Source of the DNA: Streptococcus oralis
GTDB taxonomy: Bacteria > Bacillota > Bacilli > Lactobacillales > Streptococcaceae
Assembly: GCF_001983955.1 (NCBI RefSeq)
Contig: NZ_CP019562.1
Span: forward strand, 682,001-746,000
DNA: 64,000 nt
Direction: 5' to 3'
Position 1 is the stretch's first letter. Every line of letters begins with the position of its first letter. Under the pieces are notes generated by a model, which saw nothing but the letters and a program-made list of their open reading frames with translations, had not been told where the DNA came from and searched no databases. This document shows positions 36,701 through 44,824 of this stretch, piece after piece. Made by a program: the position numbers and the translations under genes.

Positions 36701-36970
36701 ACAGCAGCCTTCTTTGCCAGTCATGGACTTCAAGCCCAACCTGTTGGTAAGATTGGTGACGATGAACAAGATATCCCAAGCTTTGTCCGCAAAGGGAAAA
36801 TTCAAGCGATCATCAATACTGTCGGAACCAAACGAACTGCTGACGAAGATGGTGAGCAAATCCGTCGTTCAGCCATTGAACACGGTGTGCCCCTCTTCAC
36901 AGCCCTAGACACAGCAAATGCCATGCTCAAGGTGCTAGAAAGCCGTAGTTTTGTCACAGAAGCGATCTAG
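33794..36970 (+). CDS. carB: Carbamoyl-phosphate synthase large subunit
   Basis: 1058 residues in two homologous ATP-grasp halves: each opens with a GSGP-x-[RI]IGQ motif (near residues 14 and 560), and the chain ends with an MGS-like allosteric domain (about 930-1058) containing [15 protein letters not shown]. It makes carbamoyl phosphate for pyrimidines and arginine. No Shine-Dalgarno sequence lies before the ATG (the bases upstream read TTTGTATCATAAACT), and a 447-base structured gap separates it from carA, which is unusual for two subunits of one enzyme. Confidence 0.97.
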   Translation: MPKRTDIQKIMVIGSGPIIIGQAAEFDYAGTQACLSLKEEGYEVVLVNSNPATIMTDKEIADKVYIEPITLEFVTRILRKERPDALLPTLGGQTGLNMAMELSKNGILDELGVELLGTKLSAIDQAEDRDLFKQLMEELEQPIPESEIVNTVEEAVAFAATIGYPVIVRPAFTLGGTGGGMCANEEELREIAENGLKLSPVTQCLIERSIAGFKEIEYEVMRDSADNALVVCNMENFDPVGIHTGDSIVFAPAQTMSDYENQMLRDASLSIIRALKIEGGCNVQLALDPHSFKYYVIEVNPRVSRSSALASKATGYPIAKLAAKIAVGLTLDEVINPVTGSTYAMFEPALDYVVAKIPRFPFDKFEKGERRLGTQMKATGEVMAIGRNIEESLLKACRSLEIGVHHNEMPELATVSDDALIEKVVKAQDDRLFYVSEAIRRGYTPEEIAELTKIDIFYLDKLLHIFEIEQELGAHPQDLEVLKTAKLNGFSDRKIAELWKTTADQVRQLRLENKIVPVYKMVDTCAAEFDSETPYFYSTYGWENESIKSDKESVLVLGSGPIRIGQGVEFDYATVHSVKAIQAAGYEAIIMNSNPETVSTDFSVSDKLYFEPLTFEDVMNVIDLEQPKGVIVQFGGQTAINLAEPLAKAGVAILGTQVADLDRAEDRDLFEQALKDLDIPQPPGQTATNEEEAVLAARKIGFPVLVRPSYVLGGRAMEIVENEEDLRSYMRTAVKASPDHPVLVDSYIVGQECEVDAISDGENVLIPGIMEHIERAGVHSGDSMAVYPPQTLSRKVQETIADYTKRLAIGLNCLGMMNIQFVIKDEKVYVIEVNPRASRTVPFLSKVTNIPMAQVATKLILGQSLEELGYQDGLYPESTRVHIKAPVFSFTKLAKVDSLLGPEMKSTGEVMGSDTTLEKALYKAFEASYLHLPTFGNVVFTIADDAKDEALDLARRFQNIGYGILATEGTAAFFASHGLQAQPVGKIGDDEQDIPSFVRKGKIQAIINTVGTKRTADEDGEQIRRSAIEHGVPLFTALDTANAMLKVLESRSFVTEAI

Positions 36971-36994
36971 TTGAGAAAGAATTTTTACAGTTTT

Positions 36995-37026
36995 AAAGCC
37001 AGCGTTTTCTATCGCTGGCTTTTACA
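36995..37026 (+). terminator. pyr/car operon terminator
   Basis: AAAGCCAGCG, loop TTTTCTAT, CGCTGGCTTT, then T-rich sequence. Confidence 0.92.
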
Positions 37027-37083
37027 ATACTGATATTATTTATTTCAACTATCATTTGTTTTCTTAGGAATCATTCTAAATTG

Positions 37084-37092
37084 TGATATAAT
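37084..37092 (+). promoter_or_regulatory. mntH promoter
   Basis: TGaTATAAT (37084-37092) is an extended -10 about 100 bases before the ATG. No metal-regulator box was recognised with confidence. Confidence 0.5.
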
Positions 37093-37189
37093 AAGGGAGA
37101 ATTGGAAATAGAAAACTATTTTCATCATTTTTTCAAAAAAATCCATTAATAAAATAGGTAAAGACAAGATTAGAAAGTGTAAAATCCCG

Positions 37190-38524
37190 ATGTCTTCTTA
37201 CAAAAAAGTCTCTCTTTCTGAGATCAACCAATCTATTGAAACTCCTAATAACAATCATTTTTGGCAAAATCTAAAAGCTTTTTTAGGACCTGGAGCCCTT
37301 GTAGCAGTTGGCTACATGGATCCTGGAAACTGGATTACTAGTGTGGTTGGTGGAGCTTCCTACAAATATAGTCTCTTATTTGTTATTTTGATTTCATCCA
37401 TTATTGCCATGCAACTACAACAGATGGCTGGAAAGCTTGGTATCGTAACTAAGATGGACCTAGCACAGGCAACTGCACATCATGCTCCCAAATGGCTTCG
37501 CTATAGTTTGTGGGTGATTTTAGAATTAGCTTTAATGGCGACAGACTTAGCCGAGGTTTTAGGCTCAGCGATTGCCTTAAATCTTTTATTTAAAATACCG
37601 ATTATGGTTGCTATTCTCTTAACCGTTTTAGATGTATTTCTTTTGTTGTTGTTGATGAAATTTGGCTTCAAAAAAATTGAAGCCATTGTTACGACCCTTA
37701 TTTTAACCATATTAGCCATCTTTACCTATCTGGTGGCCTTATCCAGTCCAAGTATTCAGGGTATATTTGGTGGTTATTGACCGACTCCTACATTATTTGA
37801 AACACCATTGCCAGGTCATGAAAGCCAATTGACCTTGGCTCTAGGAATTGTAGGAGCGACAGTCATGCCCCATAATCTCTATCTTCATTCATCCCTATCC
37901 CAAACAAGGAAAATCAATCACAAAGATAAGAAGGATGTTCGAAGAGCCGTACGTTTTATGACCTGGGATTCAAATATTCAGCTGTCCCTAGCCTTTATTG
38001 TCAATTCCTTGTTGCTCATTTTGGGTGCATCTCTCTTTTTTGGGCATGCATCTGAAATTTCAGCTTTTTCTCAAATGTACAATGCTTTACAAGATTCGAA
38101 GATAGCAGGAGCGATAGCTAGTTCAACTCTGTCAACTTTATTTGCCCTAGCCCTCTTAGCAAGTGGACAAAATTCGACCATTACAGGTACCTTGACAGGA
38201 CAGATTGTCATGGAAGGTTTCTTACATCTAAGATTGCCACAGTGGATTATCCGTATCGGTACACGTATTTTTGCCTTGCTTCCTGTGATTATTGTAGCCG
38301 TCTTGTTTGGACATCAAGAAAAAACCTTAGATCAGTTATTGGTCTATTCACAGGTCTTTCTGTCAATTGCTCTTCCGTTTTCAATCTTCCCCTTAATCTA
38401 TCTGACCTCTAAGAAGTCACTGATGGGAGAATTCACCAATGCCAAGTGGAACACCATCCTAGGTTACACAGTTTCAATCATCTTGACCATTCTCAATATC
38501 AAGCTTCTTTTCGATATTTTTTAA
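37190..38524 (+). pseudogene. mntH: Nramp manganese transporter interrupted by an in-frame TGA
   Basis: Proton-driven Mn2+/Fe2+ importer family. Two parts in the same frame are separated only by TGA at 37778-37780: 196 residues before it and 247 after, together 443, the normal Nramp length. The metal-site motifs DPGN (first span) and MPHN (sixth span) are both intact and no other lesion is seen. The break falls in the loop before the span preceding MPHN. A single substitution from a Leu codon (TTA) would create it. The 5' part could yield only a truncated protein unless read through. Confidence 0.9.
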
Positions 38525-38608
38525 CCTCGTTTGAAATCAATCATAGTGTCAGCGTGAAGGTTGACAAATAGAAAGTAGTAGTGATTGGTTCATAAAAACA
38601 AGTACAAA

Positions 38609-38637
38609 AAAAGAACAGTGGTAACTGTTCTTTTTTA
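38609..38637. terminator. Bidirectional terminator between mntH and rpmE2
   Basis: AAAGAACAGT, loop GGTA, ACTGTTCTTT, with A and T runs. Confidence 0.9.
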
Positions 38638-38640
38638 TCA

Positions 38641-38883
38641 TTATTTGAGACCGTATTTTTTGTTGAAACGATCCACGCGTCCATCTGCTTGAGTGAACTT
38701 TTGACGTCCAGTGTAGAATGGGTGTGAGTCTGATGAAATTTCCACACGGATCAATGGGTAAGTTTCGCCTTCAAACTCAACAGTTTCGTTAGAGCGTTTT
38801 GTTGAACCGCTAAGGAATTTGTAACCAGTAGTTGTGTCCATGAAGACAACTGGGCGATATTCTGGATGGATATCTTTTTTCAT
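38641..38883 (-). CDS. rpmE2: 50S ribosomal protein L31 type B
   Basis: 80 residues beginning [16 protein letters not shown]. The zinc-binding Cys of type A L31 are missing, so this is the zinc-independent type B form, which has a longer loop ([12 protein letters not shown]). The ATG at 38883 follows GAAAGGAAA; an upstream in-frame ATG at 38925 lacks an SD. Promoter on the minus strand: TTGCCA (38965-38970), 17 bases, TAGACT (38942-38947). Confidence 0.95.
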   Translation of the reverse strand: MKKDIHPEYRPVVFMDTTTGYKFLSGSTKRSNETVEFEGETYPLIRVEISSDSHPFYTGRQKFTQADGRVDRFNKKYGLK

Positions 38884-39008
38884 TTTGCAATATTTCCTTT
38901 CTGCCATGGTCTCTTTGCGAGCCATAGATTGTTACCATACTAGTCTATCAGATTCTGATAAGTTTGGCAAGTCTTTTCCCTGATTTTATTAAAAATCTTG
39001 ATAAAAAA

Positions 39009-39033
39009 TCACTCCAGTGTTTACTGGAGTGAC
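39009..39033 (-). terminator. Terminator of the acidic-tail membrane protein gene
   Basis: On the minus strand TCACTCCAGT, loop AAAC, ACTGGAGTGA, then TTTTTT. Confidence 0.85.
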
Positions 39034-39046
39034 GGTAGAAGAATGA

Positions 39047-39922
39047 TTAGTTCTCTTGATTTGGAGTTTTTTCTTCTTGTTGATTTTTTACTTCTGTTTC
39101 TTTTACTGGTTCTGTGTTTTCTGCTGCTAATTTTGCTTCTTTTTCAGATTCAGTAATTTCTGTTTCTGTTGATTCTGTTACAGTTTCAGCTTCAGCCTCT
39201 GTTTCTGTTGGTTCGGCTACTGGCTCAGCTTCTGTTTTTGTTTCAGAGTCAGATTCAGATTCAGTAGTTTCTTCTTTTACTGGTTCTGCGTTTTCTTCTG
39301 TTGACTCAGCTTCCACATTAGCTGGTTCCTTAGCTTCTTCTTTTTGCTCGGTTTCCTCTTTAGCTGTCTCTGTTTTATCAGCTGTAGTTTCTTCTTTTTT
39401 ACGTTCTTGAGATTCTTTTTTGATTTCTTCTACTGCAGTTTTAACGGTAGAGCTTGTTACACGTCCGACAGTCTGAGCAAAATCTTTACCAGACTCAGCT
39501 AATTCAGTAAATGACTCTTTTGTAATTTTACCACCTGACATTGCCAAGAGACCAGTTACAACAAGTGCAATGCTAGCAAGAATAGCTAAAATCAAACCAA
39601 AGCCGATTGAAATGCCATATCCACCAAAGTTAGACATGTACTTATTTACATTAAAGAGACTATTTAGTGTGACAAGAGTTGCAATTGCACCTGCAACAAT
39701 GACACCAATTGAGAACCCTTTAGGCATTGCTTTATTCATATTATTCAAGCAAGCAAGAACAATAGACACAATAGCTGCGATAATGACAAACCACCCATCT
39801 CCTTGGTAACCATTCACGCTATAGGATCCAAAAGAACCTGCATTTAAACTAGCCCATGGCAAAAGTGAACCAAGGATGGCTACTCCAGCAGAAATGAGAA
39901 TATACAAACGATTTTTTTCCAT
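39047..39922 (-). CDS. Four-span membrane protein with long Glu/Thr-rich tail
   Basis: 291 residues. The first 130 form four hydrophobic segments (about 6-26, 45-60, 70-88, 102-128); the rest is a strongly acidic low-complexity tail with repeated TETE, EETTE and ESTE words. Function unknown, and no enzyme motif is visible. The tail is encoded by repetitive DNA that also opens a long frame on the other strand; that frame was rejected. SD AAAGGAGAC precedes the ATG. Slipped-strand length variation of the tail between strains is plausible. Confidence 0.7.
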   Translation of the reverse strand: MEKNRLYILISAGVAILGSLLPWASLNAGSFGSYSVNGYQGDGWFVIIAAIVSIVLACLNNMNKAMPKGFSIGVIVAGAIATLVTLNSLFNVNKYMSNFGGYGISIGFGLILAILASIALVVTGLLAMSGGKITKESFTELAESGKDFAQTVGRVTSSTVKTAVEEIKKESQERKKEETTADKTETAKEETEQKEEAKEPANVEAESTEENAEPVKEETTESESDSETKTEAEPVAEPTETEAEAETVTESTETEITESEKEAKLAAENTEPVKETEVKNQQEEKTPNQEN

Positions 39923-40029
39923 TATTAAGTCTCCTTTTATTCAGTTTGATTTATTATACCATAAACTGAGGTACAAAGAAACCGTATATTTTAAGAATCT
40001 AGCATATAAAAGGCCAAGAAAATTCTTTC

Positions 40030-40974
40030 TTAGCCTTGGTGAATCTGTAGAGCCTCTTTCAGCTCTTTGTATATTTGTTCGTTTTCTTCTAGACTATAGG
40101 AATTGGCGCCACTGGCTAATGGATGCCCTCCCCCGTCGTGTCGTTTGGCTATCTCATTGATAGGAGTGATTTTACTACGCATACGCACACGGAAATGACC
40201 ATCAGCTTGCTCAACAAAGATAGCCCAAGCCTTAACAGTATCAATTCGGCCAGGTGCTCCGACAATTGCCGCTGTTTCAGCATCTGTAACCTTATATTTT
40301 TTCAAGATGTCTTGAGTAAGTAGAACGCGTGCGGCTCCATTCTCATCAACTTCTAAGTGATCATAAACATACCCTTGCAATTTTGCAATCTTGAAGCTCA
40401 TGGTATCCATTTGACGAGACAGTCCAGCAAAGTCAAAATCAATTTCTCGGAGCTGGCTAGCTATTCTAAAGGTACGGGCACTAGTTGACGGGTAGAGAAA
40501 ACGCCCTGTGTCCCCGACAATTCCTGCATAGAGAAGTCGTGCCGCTTCACTAGACAAAGTTAGCTGATTTTCTTGAGCAAATAGAGCAATCATCTCACTG
40601 GCACTGCTTGAACTTGTATCCACCCAAGATAGGTCACCATAGATATCATCATTTGGATGGTGATCGATTTTGATGGTGAAAGCAGCTTGTTCGTAGCGTT
40701 TATCATCGATACGAGGACGATTCGCTGTATCACAAATAATAGCAAGAGCTCCTTGGTAGTCACTGTCTTGGACAGTATCCATTTCCGCCATCCAAGTTAG
40801 AGTTGGTTCGTTAAAACCGACTGCTTTGATGGTCTTTTCTGGAAAATGGTGTGTGAGAAGAGCTTTCAAACCTACCTGACTCCCTAAGGCATCCGGATCT
40901 GGTTTCATATGACGATGAATGATAATGGTATCGTATTCTTTGATTTTCTCTAAAATTTGCTGGCAAATTTCCAT
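40030..40974 (-). CDS. pde2: DHH/DHHA1 phosphodiesterase (Pde2-type pApA/nanoRNA hydrolase)
   Basis: 314 residues. DHH domain: HRHMKPDPDALGS near the N-terminus and the signature DHHPND in the middle; DHHA1 domain at the C-terminus with RMRSK and GGGHPLASGA. It lacks membrane spans and GGDEF, so it is the stand-alone type that cleaves pApA to AMP in c-di-AMP turnover and short oligoribonucleotides. The ATG at 40974 is preferred to an in-frame TTG four codons earlier, which forms part of the SD TTGAGG. Confidence 0.88.
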   Translation of the reverse strand: MEICQQILEKIKEYDTIIIHRHMKPDPDALGSQVGLKALLTHHFPEKTIKAVGFNEPTLTWMAEMDTVQDSDYQGALAIICDTANRPRIDDKRYEQAAFTIKIDHHPNDDIYGDLSWVDTSSSSASEMIALFAQENQLTLSSEAARLLYAGIVGDTGRFLYPSTSARTFRIASQLREIDFDFAGLSRQMDTMSFKIAKLQGYVYDHLEVDENGAARVLLTQDILKKYKVTDAETAAIVGAPGRIDTVKAWAIFVEQADGHFRVRMRSKITPINEIAKRHDGGGHPLASGANSYSLEENEQIYKELKEALQIHQG

Positions 40975-41077
40975 AAATAACCTCAATTCTTTCTCATTTC
41001 ATTGTAGCACAAGAATTTTTATTTTTAAAATGAAAAAGATATGATATAATGGAGAAAGATAAATTGAGGAGGATGAT

Positions 41078-41521
41078 ATGGCATTAGCAAAAATTGTATT
41101 TGCCAGTATGACCGGTAATACCGAAGAAATTGCAGATATTGTAGCAGACAAATTGCGTGACTTGGGCTTGGATGTCGATGTGGATGAATGTACGACTGTT
41201 GACGCTTCAGACTTCTTGGAGACGGATATCGCAATCGTTGCGACCTATACTTACGGTGATGGAGAATTGCCAGATGAGATGATGGACTTCTACGAAGACC
41301 TAGCCGATCTCAACTTGAATGGCAAAATTTACGGAGTGGTCGGTTCAGGAGATACCTTCTACGACGAATTCTGTAAGGCTGTCGATGACTTTGATCGCGT
41401 TTTTGTAGCGACAGGAGCAGAAAAAGGTTCAGAGTGTGTTAAAGTGGACCTCTCTGCCGAAGAAGAAGACATCGAGCGTTTGGAACAATTCGCAGAAGAA
41501 TTGGCTGCAAAAGTAGGATAA
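41078..41521 (+). CDS. Flavodoxin
   Basis: A 147-residue FMN electron carrier. The phosphate loop SMTGNTEE follows the first strand, and the isoalloxazine loops are TYTYGDGELPDE and VVGSGDTFYDEF. The protein is very acidic, as usual. Single gene with an extended -10 (TGATATAAT) and a strong SD GAGGAGGA; followed by a terminator GCGCTGACT / AGTCAGTGCG with T6 (41532-41561). Confidence 0.94.
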   Translation: MALAKIVFASMTGNTEEIADIVADKLRDLGLDVDVDECTTVDASDFLETDIAIVATYTYGDGELPDEMMDFYEDLADLNLNGKIYGVVGSGDTFYDEFCKAVDDFDRVFVATGAEKGSECVKVDLSAEEEDIERLEQFAEELAAKVG

Positions 41522-41531
41522 GAATCAAACT

Positions 41532-41566
41532 GCGCTGACTGGAAGAAGTCAGTGCGTTTTTTTATT
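41532..41566 (+). terminator. Flavodoxin gene terminator
   Basis: GCGCTGACT, loop GGAAGA, AGTCAGTGCG, then TTTTTTT. Confidence 0.88.
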
Positions 41567-41638
41567 AGTTATTTTGGGATTTTACTAGCCTATTTGGTAG
41601 CTTTTTGATACAATAATTCAAATAAAGGAGGAGACTGT

Positions 41639-41905
41639 ATGAACTTAGATATTATTCGGCAAGAAATTGATCAAATCGACGACCAAATCGTTAAGCTCCT
41701 AGAAGAACGAATGCATTTGGTTGAGGGAGTAGTTGCCTATAAGAAAGCCTCTGGAAAACCTATTTTAGATACTAAGAGAGAAGAAATCATTTTTGAAAAA
41801 GTCAGAAATAGAGTAGAAGATAAGTGCTATCAGGAGACCATTGTTGCGACTTTTTCAGACATTCTCAAACGTTCGCGTGATTATCAGGATCAAAATATCA
41901 AATGA
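41639..41905 (+). CDS. Chorismate mutase (AroQ class)
   Basis: An 88-residue all-helical enzyme converting chorismate to prephenate. It opens with the AroQ pattern LDIIRQEIDQIDDQIVKLLEERMHLVEGVVAYK, with Arg and Lys positions typical of the active site. It is stand-alone, not fused to prephenate dehydratase. The stop overlaps the first crcB gene by four bases, an association with no obvious metabolic logic. SD AAAGGAGGAG; -10 TGATACAAT upstream. Confidence 0.92.
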   Translation: MNLDIIRQEIDQIDDQIVKLLEERMHLVEGVVAYKKASGKPILDTKREEIIFEKVRNRVEDKCYQETIVATFSDILKRSRDYQDQNIK

Positions 41906-42276
41906 AAAAAGAACAATTCTATCCGCTCGGAATTTTTCTAGCAGCTATGTTGGGTGGCCTTGTCCGCTATCTCATTTCCACTTGGTTACCAGCTAGCCCA
42001 GACTTTCCTTGGGGGACCCTTCTCGTCAACTATCTGGGAATATTCTGCTTGGTCTATCTGGTGAAAGGCTATCTGGCCCATAAGGGAACTAGTAAAGGCT
42101 TGGTTTTGGCGCTGGGGACGGGTTTTTGCGGAGGTTTAACAACCTTTTCTAGTCTACTCTTGGATGCTGTGAAATTGCTCGATACTGGGCGTTATCTTAG
42201 TTTAGTCCTGTATTTGATTTTTAGTATTGGAGGAGGTCTGCTCTTGGCTTATGTTCTAGGGAGGAAGAAATGGTAA
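41902..42276 (+). CDS. crcB: Fluoride channel CrcB/Fluc, subunit 1
   Basis: 124 residues, four membrane spans. Typical Fluc features: GGLVRYLIS near the N-terminus, WGTLLVNYLGIF in span 2, and GTGFCGGLTTFSS in span 3 with the Na+-site and Phe-box residues. It works as a dimer, here probably with the next gene product in antiparallel topology, because two different crcB genes are adjacent. Overlaps both neighbours. Confidence 0.93.
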   Translation: MKKEQFYPLGIFLAAMLGGLVRYLISTWLPASPDFPWGTLLVNYLGIFCLVYLVKGYLAHKGTSKGLVLALGTGFCGGLTTFSSLLLDAVKLLDTGRYLSLVLYLIFSIGGGLLLAYVLGRKKW

Positions 42277-42599
42277 TCGTTTATCTTGCAATCGCCTGCG
42301 GGTTCGGAGCCCTGGTGCGTTATTTCTTTTCCCGCTATAATCAACCTTCAAAATTGCCATTGGGAACTCTCATTGCCAATCTTCTAGGATGTTTTTTAAT
42401 TGGCCTATTCTACAATCATGTGGAGTCCAAGGAAATCTATGCTATCCTAGCGACAGGTTTTTGTGGAGGGTTAACGACCTTTTCAACCTTGAATGATGAG
42501 CTACAAAGACTGTTAAGTGACAAGAAGGTATTTTATAGCTATTTTCTCTTAACTTACATAGGCGGTTTTCTAGCGATTTTTTTAGGAATTCTGCTATAA
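42270..42599 (+). CDS. crcB: Fluoride channel CrcB/Fluc, subunit 2
   Basis: 109 residues, four spans, with GFGALVRYFFSR, LGTLIANLLGCF and TGFCGGLTTFSTLNDE. Shorter and clearly diverged from the gene it overlaps by seven bases. Paired crcB genes usually encode fixed-topology halves of a heterodimer. No fluoride riboswitch was recognised upstream of the operon. Confidence 0.93.
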   Translation: MVIVYLAIACGFGALVRYFFSRYNQPSKLPLGTLIANLLGCFLIGLFYNHVESKEIYAILATGFCGGLTTFSTLNDELQRLLSDKKVFYSYFLLTYIGGFLAIFLGILL

Positions 42600-42698
42600 A
42601 TTTCTTTACTTTTAGGTGGAAATTTGGTAAACTGTATCTTGTGTGTAATGGACGCACAAAAATACAGTTTATCCGCTGAGGAAGGTTCCTCAAGATTG
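42595..42698 (+). ncRNA. L19 ribosomal protein leader
   Basis: TATAAA preceded by TGC (42592-42600) is a likely -10. AAACTGTAT (42629-42637) pairs with ATACAGTTT (42662-42670), enclosing GTGTG...CGCAC, and a second hairpin TGAGGAAGGTTCCTCA (42677-42692) follows. This fits the L19 leader family of Firmicutes, thought to mediate autoregulation of rplS. Confidence 0.8.
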
Positions 42699-42717
42699 AC
42701 AAAGATAGGAGAATAAA

Positions 42718-43065
42718 ATGAATCCATTAATCCAAAGCTTGACTGAAGGTCAACTTCGTACAGATATCCCATCATTCCGTCCTGGTGACACAGTTCGTGT
42801 ACACGCGAAAGTTGTCGAAGGTAACCGTGAACGTATCCAGATTTTTGAAGGTGTTGTTATCGCACGTAAAGGTGCTGGCATCTCAGAAAACTACACAGTT
42901 CGTAAAATCTCTAACGGTGTAGGTGTTGAGCGTATCTTCCCAATCCACACTCCACGTGTTGAAAAGATCGAAGTTGTTCGTTACGGTAAAGTACGTCGTG
43001 CGAAATTGTACTACTTGCGTGCTCTTCAAGGTAAAGCAGCTCGTATCAAAGAAATCCGTCGTTAA
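42718..43065 (+). CDS. rplS: 50S ribosomal protein L19
   Basis: 115 residues at the 30S-50S interface. Begins [20 protein letters not shown] and carries the conserved [13 protein letters not shown] and [15 protein letters not shown] blocks with a basic C-terminus. SD ATAGGAGAA. Preceded by its structured leader and followed by a terminator and tRNA-Arg. Confidence 0.98.
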
Positions 43066-43073
43066 TTCGACTA

Positions 43074-43103
43074 AAAAACTCTGCTCACCCAGCAGGGTTT
43101 TTC
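43074..43103 (+). terminator. rplS terminator
   Basis: AACTCTGCT, loop CACCC, AGCAGGGTT, then TTT. Confidence 0.85.
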
Positions 43104-43107
43104 TCTA

Positions 43108-43179
43108 GCTCCCTTAGTTCAATGGATATAACAACTCCCTCCTAAGGAGTAGTTGCAGGTTCGATTCCTGCAGGGGGCA
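43108..43179 (+). tRNA. tRNA-Arg (CCT)
   Basis: Acceptor GCTCCCT pairs with AGGGGGC; the anticodon loop CTCCTAA between ACTCC and GGAGT gives anticodon CCT; T-loop TTCGATT. CCA is not encoded. An integrase remnant starts 16 bases downstream, so this tRNA 3' end was probably an integration site. Confidence 0.96.
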
Positions 43180-43194
43180 TATAAACTATTGATT

Positions 43195-43600
43195 TTACTG
43201 GGTTTTTGAGGCGTTCCGCCCCAAATCCGCCCCTAAATTTGAGAATATCTCTCTTACTTCCGAATTACTTGCCTCCTCTAATTCCTTCAACGGTGAGCGT
43301 ACACCTCAATAGTGATGTTCATATTCTCATGGCCAAGGATTTTAGAGATAGATAGTAGTTCAACGTGTTTTGAAATCAAAAAAGAAGCATAAGTGTGCCT
43401 GAGAGAGTGAGCATGGACATTTCTTCCAACGATATATCTTAAGGCCTTATTGACTGCATTGTTTGATATGTTAGAGAAAATACGATTATCTTTATTTTCC
43501 AGCCAATGATCTTGTCTGTACTTTTTTAATAATTCTAGAGTTGAGTCGTCAAGTGGTATCTTTCGGATACTGCTTTTTGTTATGGCTTGAAGCCATAATA
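43195..43600 (-). pseudogene. Tyrosine integrase remnant (C-terminal catalytic part, frameshifted)
   Basis: Minus-strand translation gives an integrase C-terminus: KSSIRKIPLDDSTLELL, then HSLRHTYASFLI (catalytic His-x-x-Arg), LGHENMNIT (catalytic His) and EVYAH with the nucleophilic Tyr. Immediately after YAH the frame breaks by about one base; in the neighbouring frame it resumes LKELEEASNSEVREIF and ends at TAA (43195-43197). The N-terminal DNA-binding domain and first catalytic Arg are missing. Its position beside tRNA-Arg is that of a site-specific integrase. Confidence 0.88.
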
Positions 43601-43637
43601 AAAAAGCTCACGAGCTTGAAGAGCTTGCTCATGAGCT
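43600..43637 (-). terminator. Terminator of the 156-residue unknown gene
   Basis: On the minus strand AGCTCATGAGC pairs with GCTCGTGAGCT around AAGCTCTTCAA, then TTTTTTATT. Confidence 0.85.
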
Positions 43638-43668
43638 GAATTGGTTTCGTTTTGAAGCAGATATCCTA

Positions 43669-44139
43669 TCAAATGATAGCAACTAGTTCAAAATTAGCAT
43701 TTTCTGGAAACAAATAAATTGGATATGATTCTTTTGTTTCGAGATTACGGAACTGGTAACCAAAATAATCTTTTTTGGCATTTGAATTTTTTTCAGTTAG
43801 TATTTCAAGATTAGCTTGTGATAGTAGTTTAAAAATCTGAATACGAGCTTGTTCCATATCAGGCACTTCGTTTAAGGCTCTTAGTTCGTGTTCGCTTGGG
43901 AATGCACTTATCAATTCTTCTCTATTATCTAAATAGGTTATAGAATCATCTAGATAACCATATTTTAATTTGAAATCGATAAATGATAAATTCCTGTATT
44001 CTTGATAGGTTACAAAGGTAATATTTTTATCTTGGAATCGGTAGACGAGGGAATCATTTTGTAATTCATCCTTAAATTCCGTACGACCAATCAAAAAATT
44101 ATGACAAGCTTCTAAAATACGAATTTGATTTAGATTCAT
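43669..44139 (-). CDS. Unknown cytoplasmic protein of an accessory region
   Basis: 156 residues, no signal peptide or membrane span, acidic, with aromatic-rich strands (SLVYRFQDKNITFVTYQEYRN; YFGYQFRNLETKESYPIYLF). I do not recognise it. The ATG at 44139 is eight bases after GGAGG; longer in-frame starts lie in the SD or upstream hairpin. Its promoter and 5' hairpin are nearly identical to those of the YjzC-like gene at 45703. It has its own terminator. Confidence 0.6.
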   Translation of the reverse strand: MNLNQIRILEACHNFLIGRTEFKDELQNDSLVYRFQDKNITFVTYQEYRNLSFIDFKLKYGYLDDSITYLDNREELISAFPSEHELRALNEVPDMEQARIQIFKLLSQANLEILTEKNSNAKKDYFGYQFRNLETKESYPIYLFPENANFELVAII

Positions 44140-44166
44140 TCTCATTTCCTCCATTCTATTGGAATT

Positions 44167-44209
44167 TTGACTAAAACGGTGAGAGGTCCTAGTCAAGATT
44201 ATTATAGCA
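44167..44209 (-). promoter_or_regulatory. Shared promoter/hairpin cassette, copy 1
   Basis: On the minus strand TGCTATAAT (44201-44209) is followed after four bases by TTGACTA...TAGTCAA (44167-44196), an inverted repeat with a 16-base centre containing ACCTCTCACCGTTTT. The repeat starts at the predicted transcription start, so it is either an operator or a 5'-terminal RNA hairpin. Confidence 0.65.
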
Positions 44210-44256
44210 ATTTAGGAGGATATTACATCAGCCTTGAGACTGATATAGGAGGTTGA

Positions 44257-44403
44257 ATGGAAGATAAAATCATCGAACTTGCTGATTACATCATCAGCGA
44301 ATCTAAAACATATAGAGAAGCTAAAATAGCGTGTGAGAAGCTATTGAGACAAGTTAGCCACGAGATAGAACTCAGAGCGCTGGAAAGTGAGACGAAACAA
44401 TAG
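44257..44403 (+). CDS. Small unknown protein (48 residues)
   Basis: Begins MEDKIIELADYIISES and is mostly charged and helical, without membrane span. ATG is preceded by ATAGGAGG. It is followed 11 bases later by an HTH regulator, so the two form a unit, divergent from the gene ending upstream. No family recognised; small phage-type accessory proteins look like this. Confidence 0.6.
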   Translation: MEDKIIELADYIISESKTYREAKIACEKLLRQVSHEIELRALESETKQ

Positions 44404-44414
44404 AAAGGGAATAT

Positions 44415-44624
44415 ATGAGTCAACAACATCAAAAGTGGATTCAGATTGTCAAAGACAAACTGAATTCAAAAGGAATGACACAAACACACCTTGCTCGTGC
44501 TTGTGGAGTAAAGAAGCCTACCATTTCAGAATTGCTGAAGTATGGTAAGGGAAGCGACAGATTGAAAAACCGAGTGTGCGATGTCCTAGGCATCGATGAA
44601 AGCAGGGTTGATTTAGGAGAGTAG
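44415..44624 (+). CDS. Cro/CI-type HTH regulator (69 residues)
   Basis: A single XRE helix-turn-helix domain: SKGMTQTHLARACGVKKPTISELLKYGKGSDRLKNRVCDVLG, with the usual turn and recognition helix. Short enough to be a Cro-like repressor with no sensing domain. SD GAAAGGGA. It may act on the duplicated TTGACTA...TAGTCAA cassettes nearby; this is a guess. Confidence 0.8.
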   Translation: MSQQHQKWIQIVKDKLNSKGMTQTHLARACGVKKPTISELLKYGKGSDRLKNRVCDVLGIDESRVDLGE

Positions 44625-44637
44625 GAGGGGTAGAAAG

Positions 44638-44805
44638 ATGCCAGAGAAAAAAGAAAAATACCACGATAGACGTGGTAGATCTGATGAATTGAAGGTTGAA
44701 AAAGTTATCCACCTTTCAATTTTGAGAGACGAAGGAACTGAAGCGGATAAAATTCGAATTGTCAAGCAATATTACAATATGGACGGCGATCTAATTTTGA
44801 ATTAG
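44638..44805 (+). CDS. Small unknown protein (55 residues)
   Basis: Begins MPEKKEKYHDRRGRSDELKVEK, basic at the N-terminus and ending NMDGDLILN. The ATG follows GTAGGAGGGG at a good distance, 13 bases after the HTH gene, so it is the third member of this small plus-strand operon. No family recognised. Confidence 0.55.
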   Translation: MPEKKEKYHDRRGRSDELKVEKVIHLSILRDEGTEADKIRIVKQYYNMDGDLILN

Positions 44806-44824
44806 ATCCTTACTCTCAACATTA

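Noticed and set aside
37778..37780. TGA in mntH as a selenocysteine codon
   Set aside because: Nramp proteins have no catalytic Sec, no SECIS-like hairpin follows, and the position is a loop.
39114..39410. Ser/Val-rich plus-strand frame
   Set aside because: Antisense of the Glu/Thr repeat tail of the minus-strand membrane protein.
41560..41640. Fluoride riboswitch before the chorismate mutase-crcB operon
   Set aside because: Only about 70 bases are available and no pseudoknot-type pattern of the crcB motif was found.
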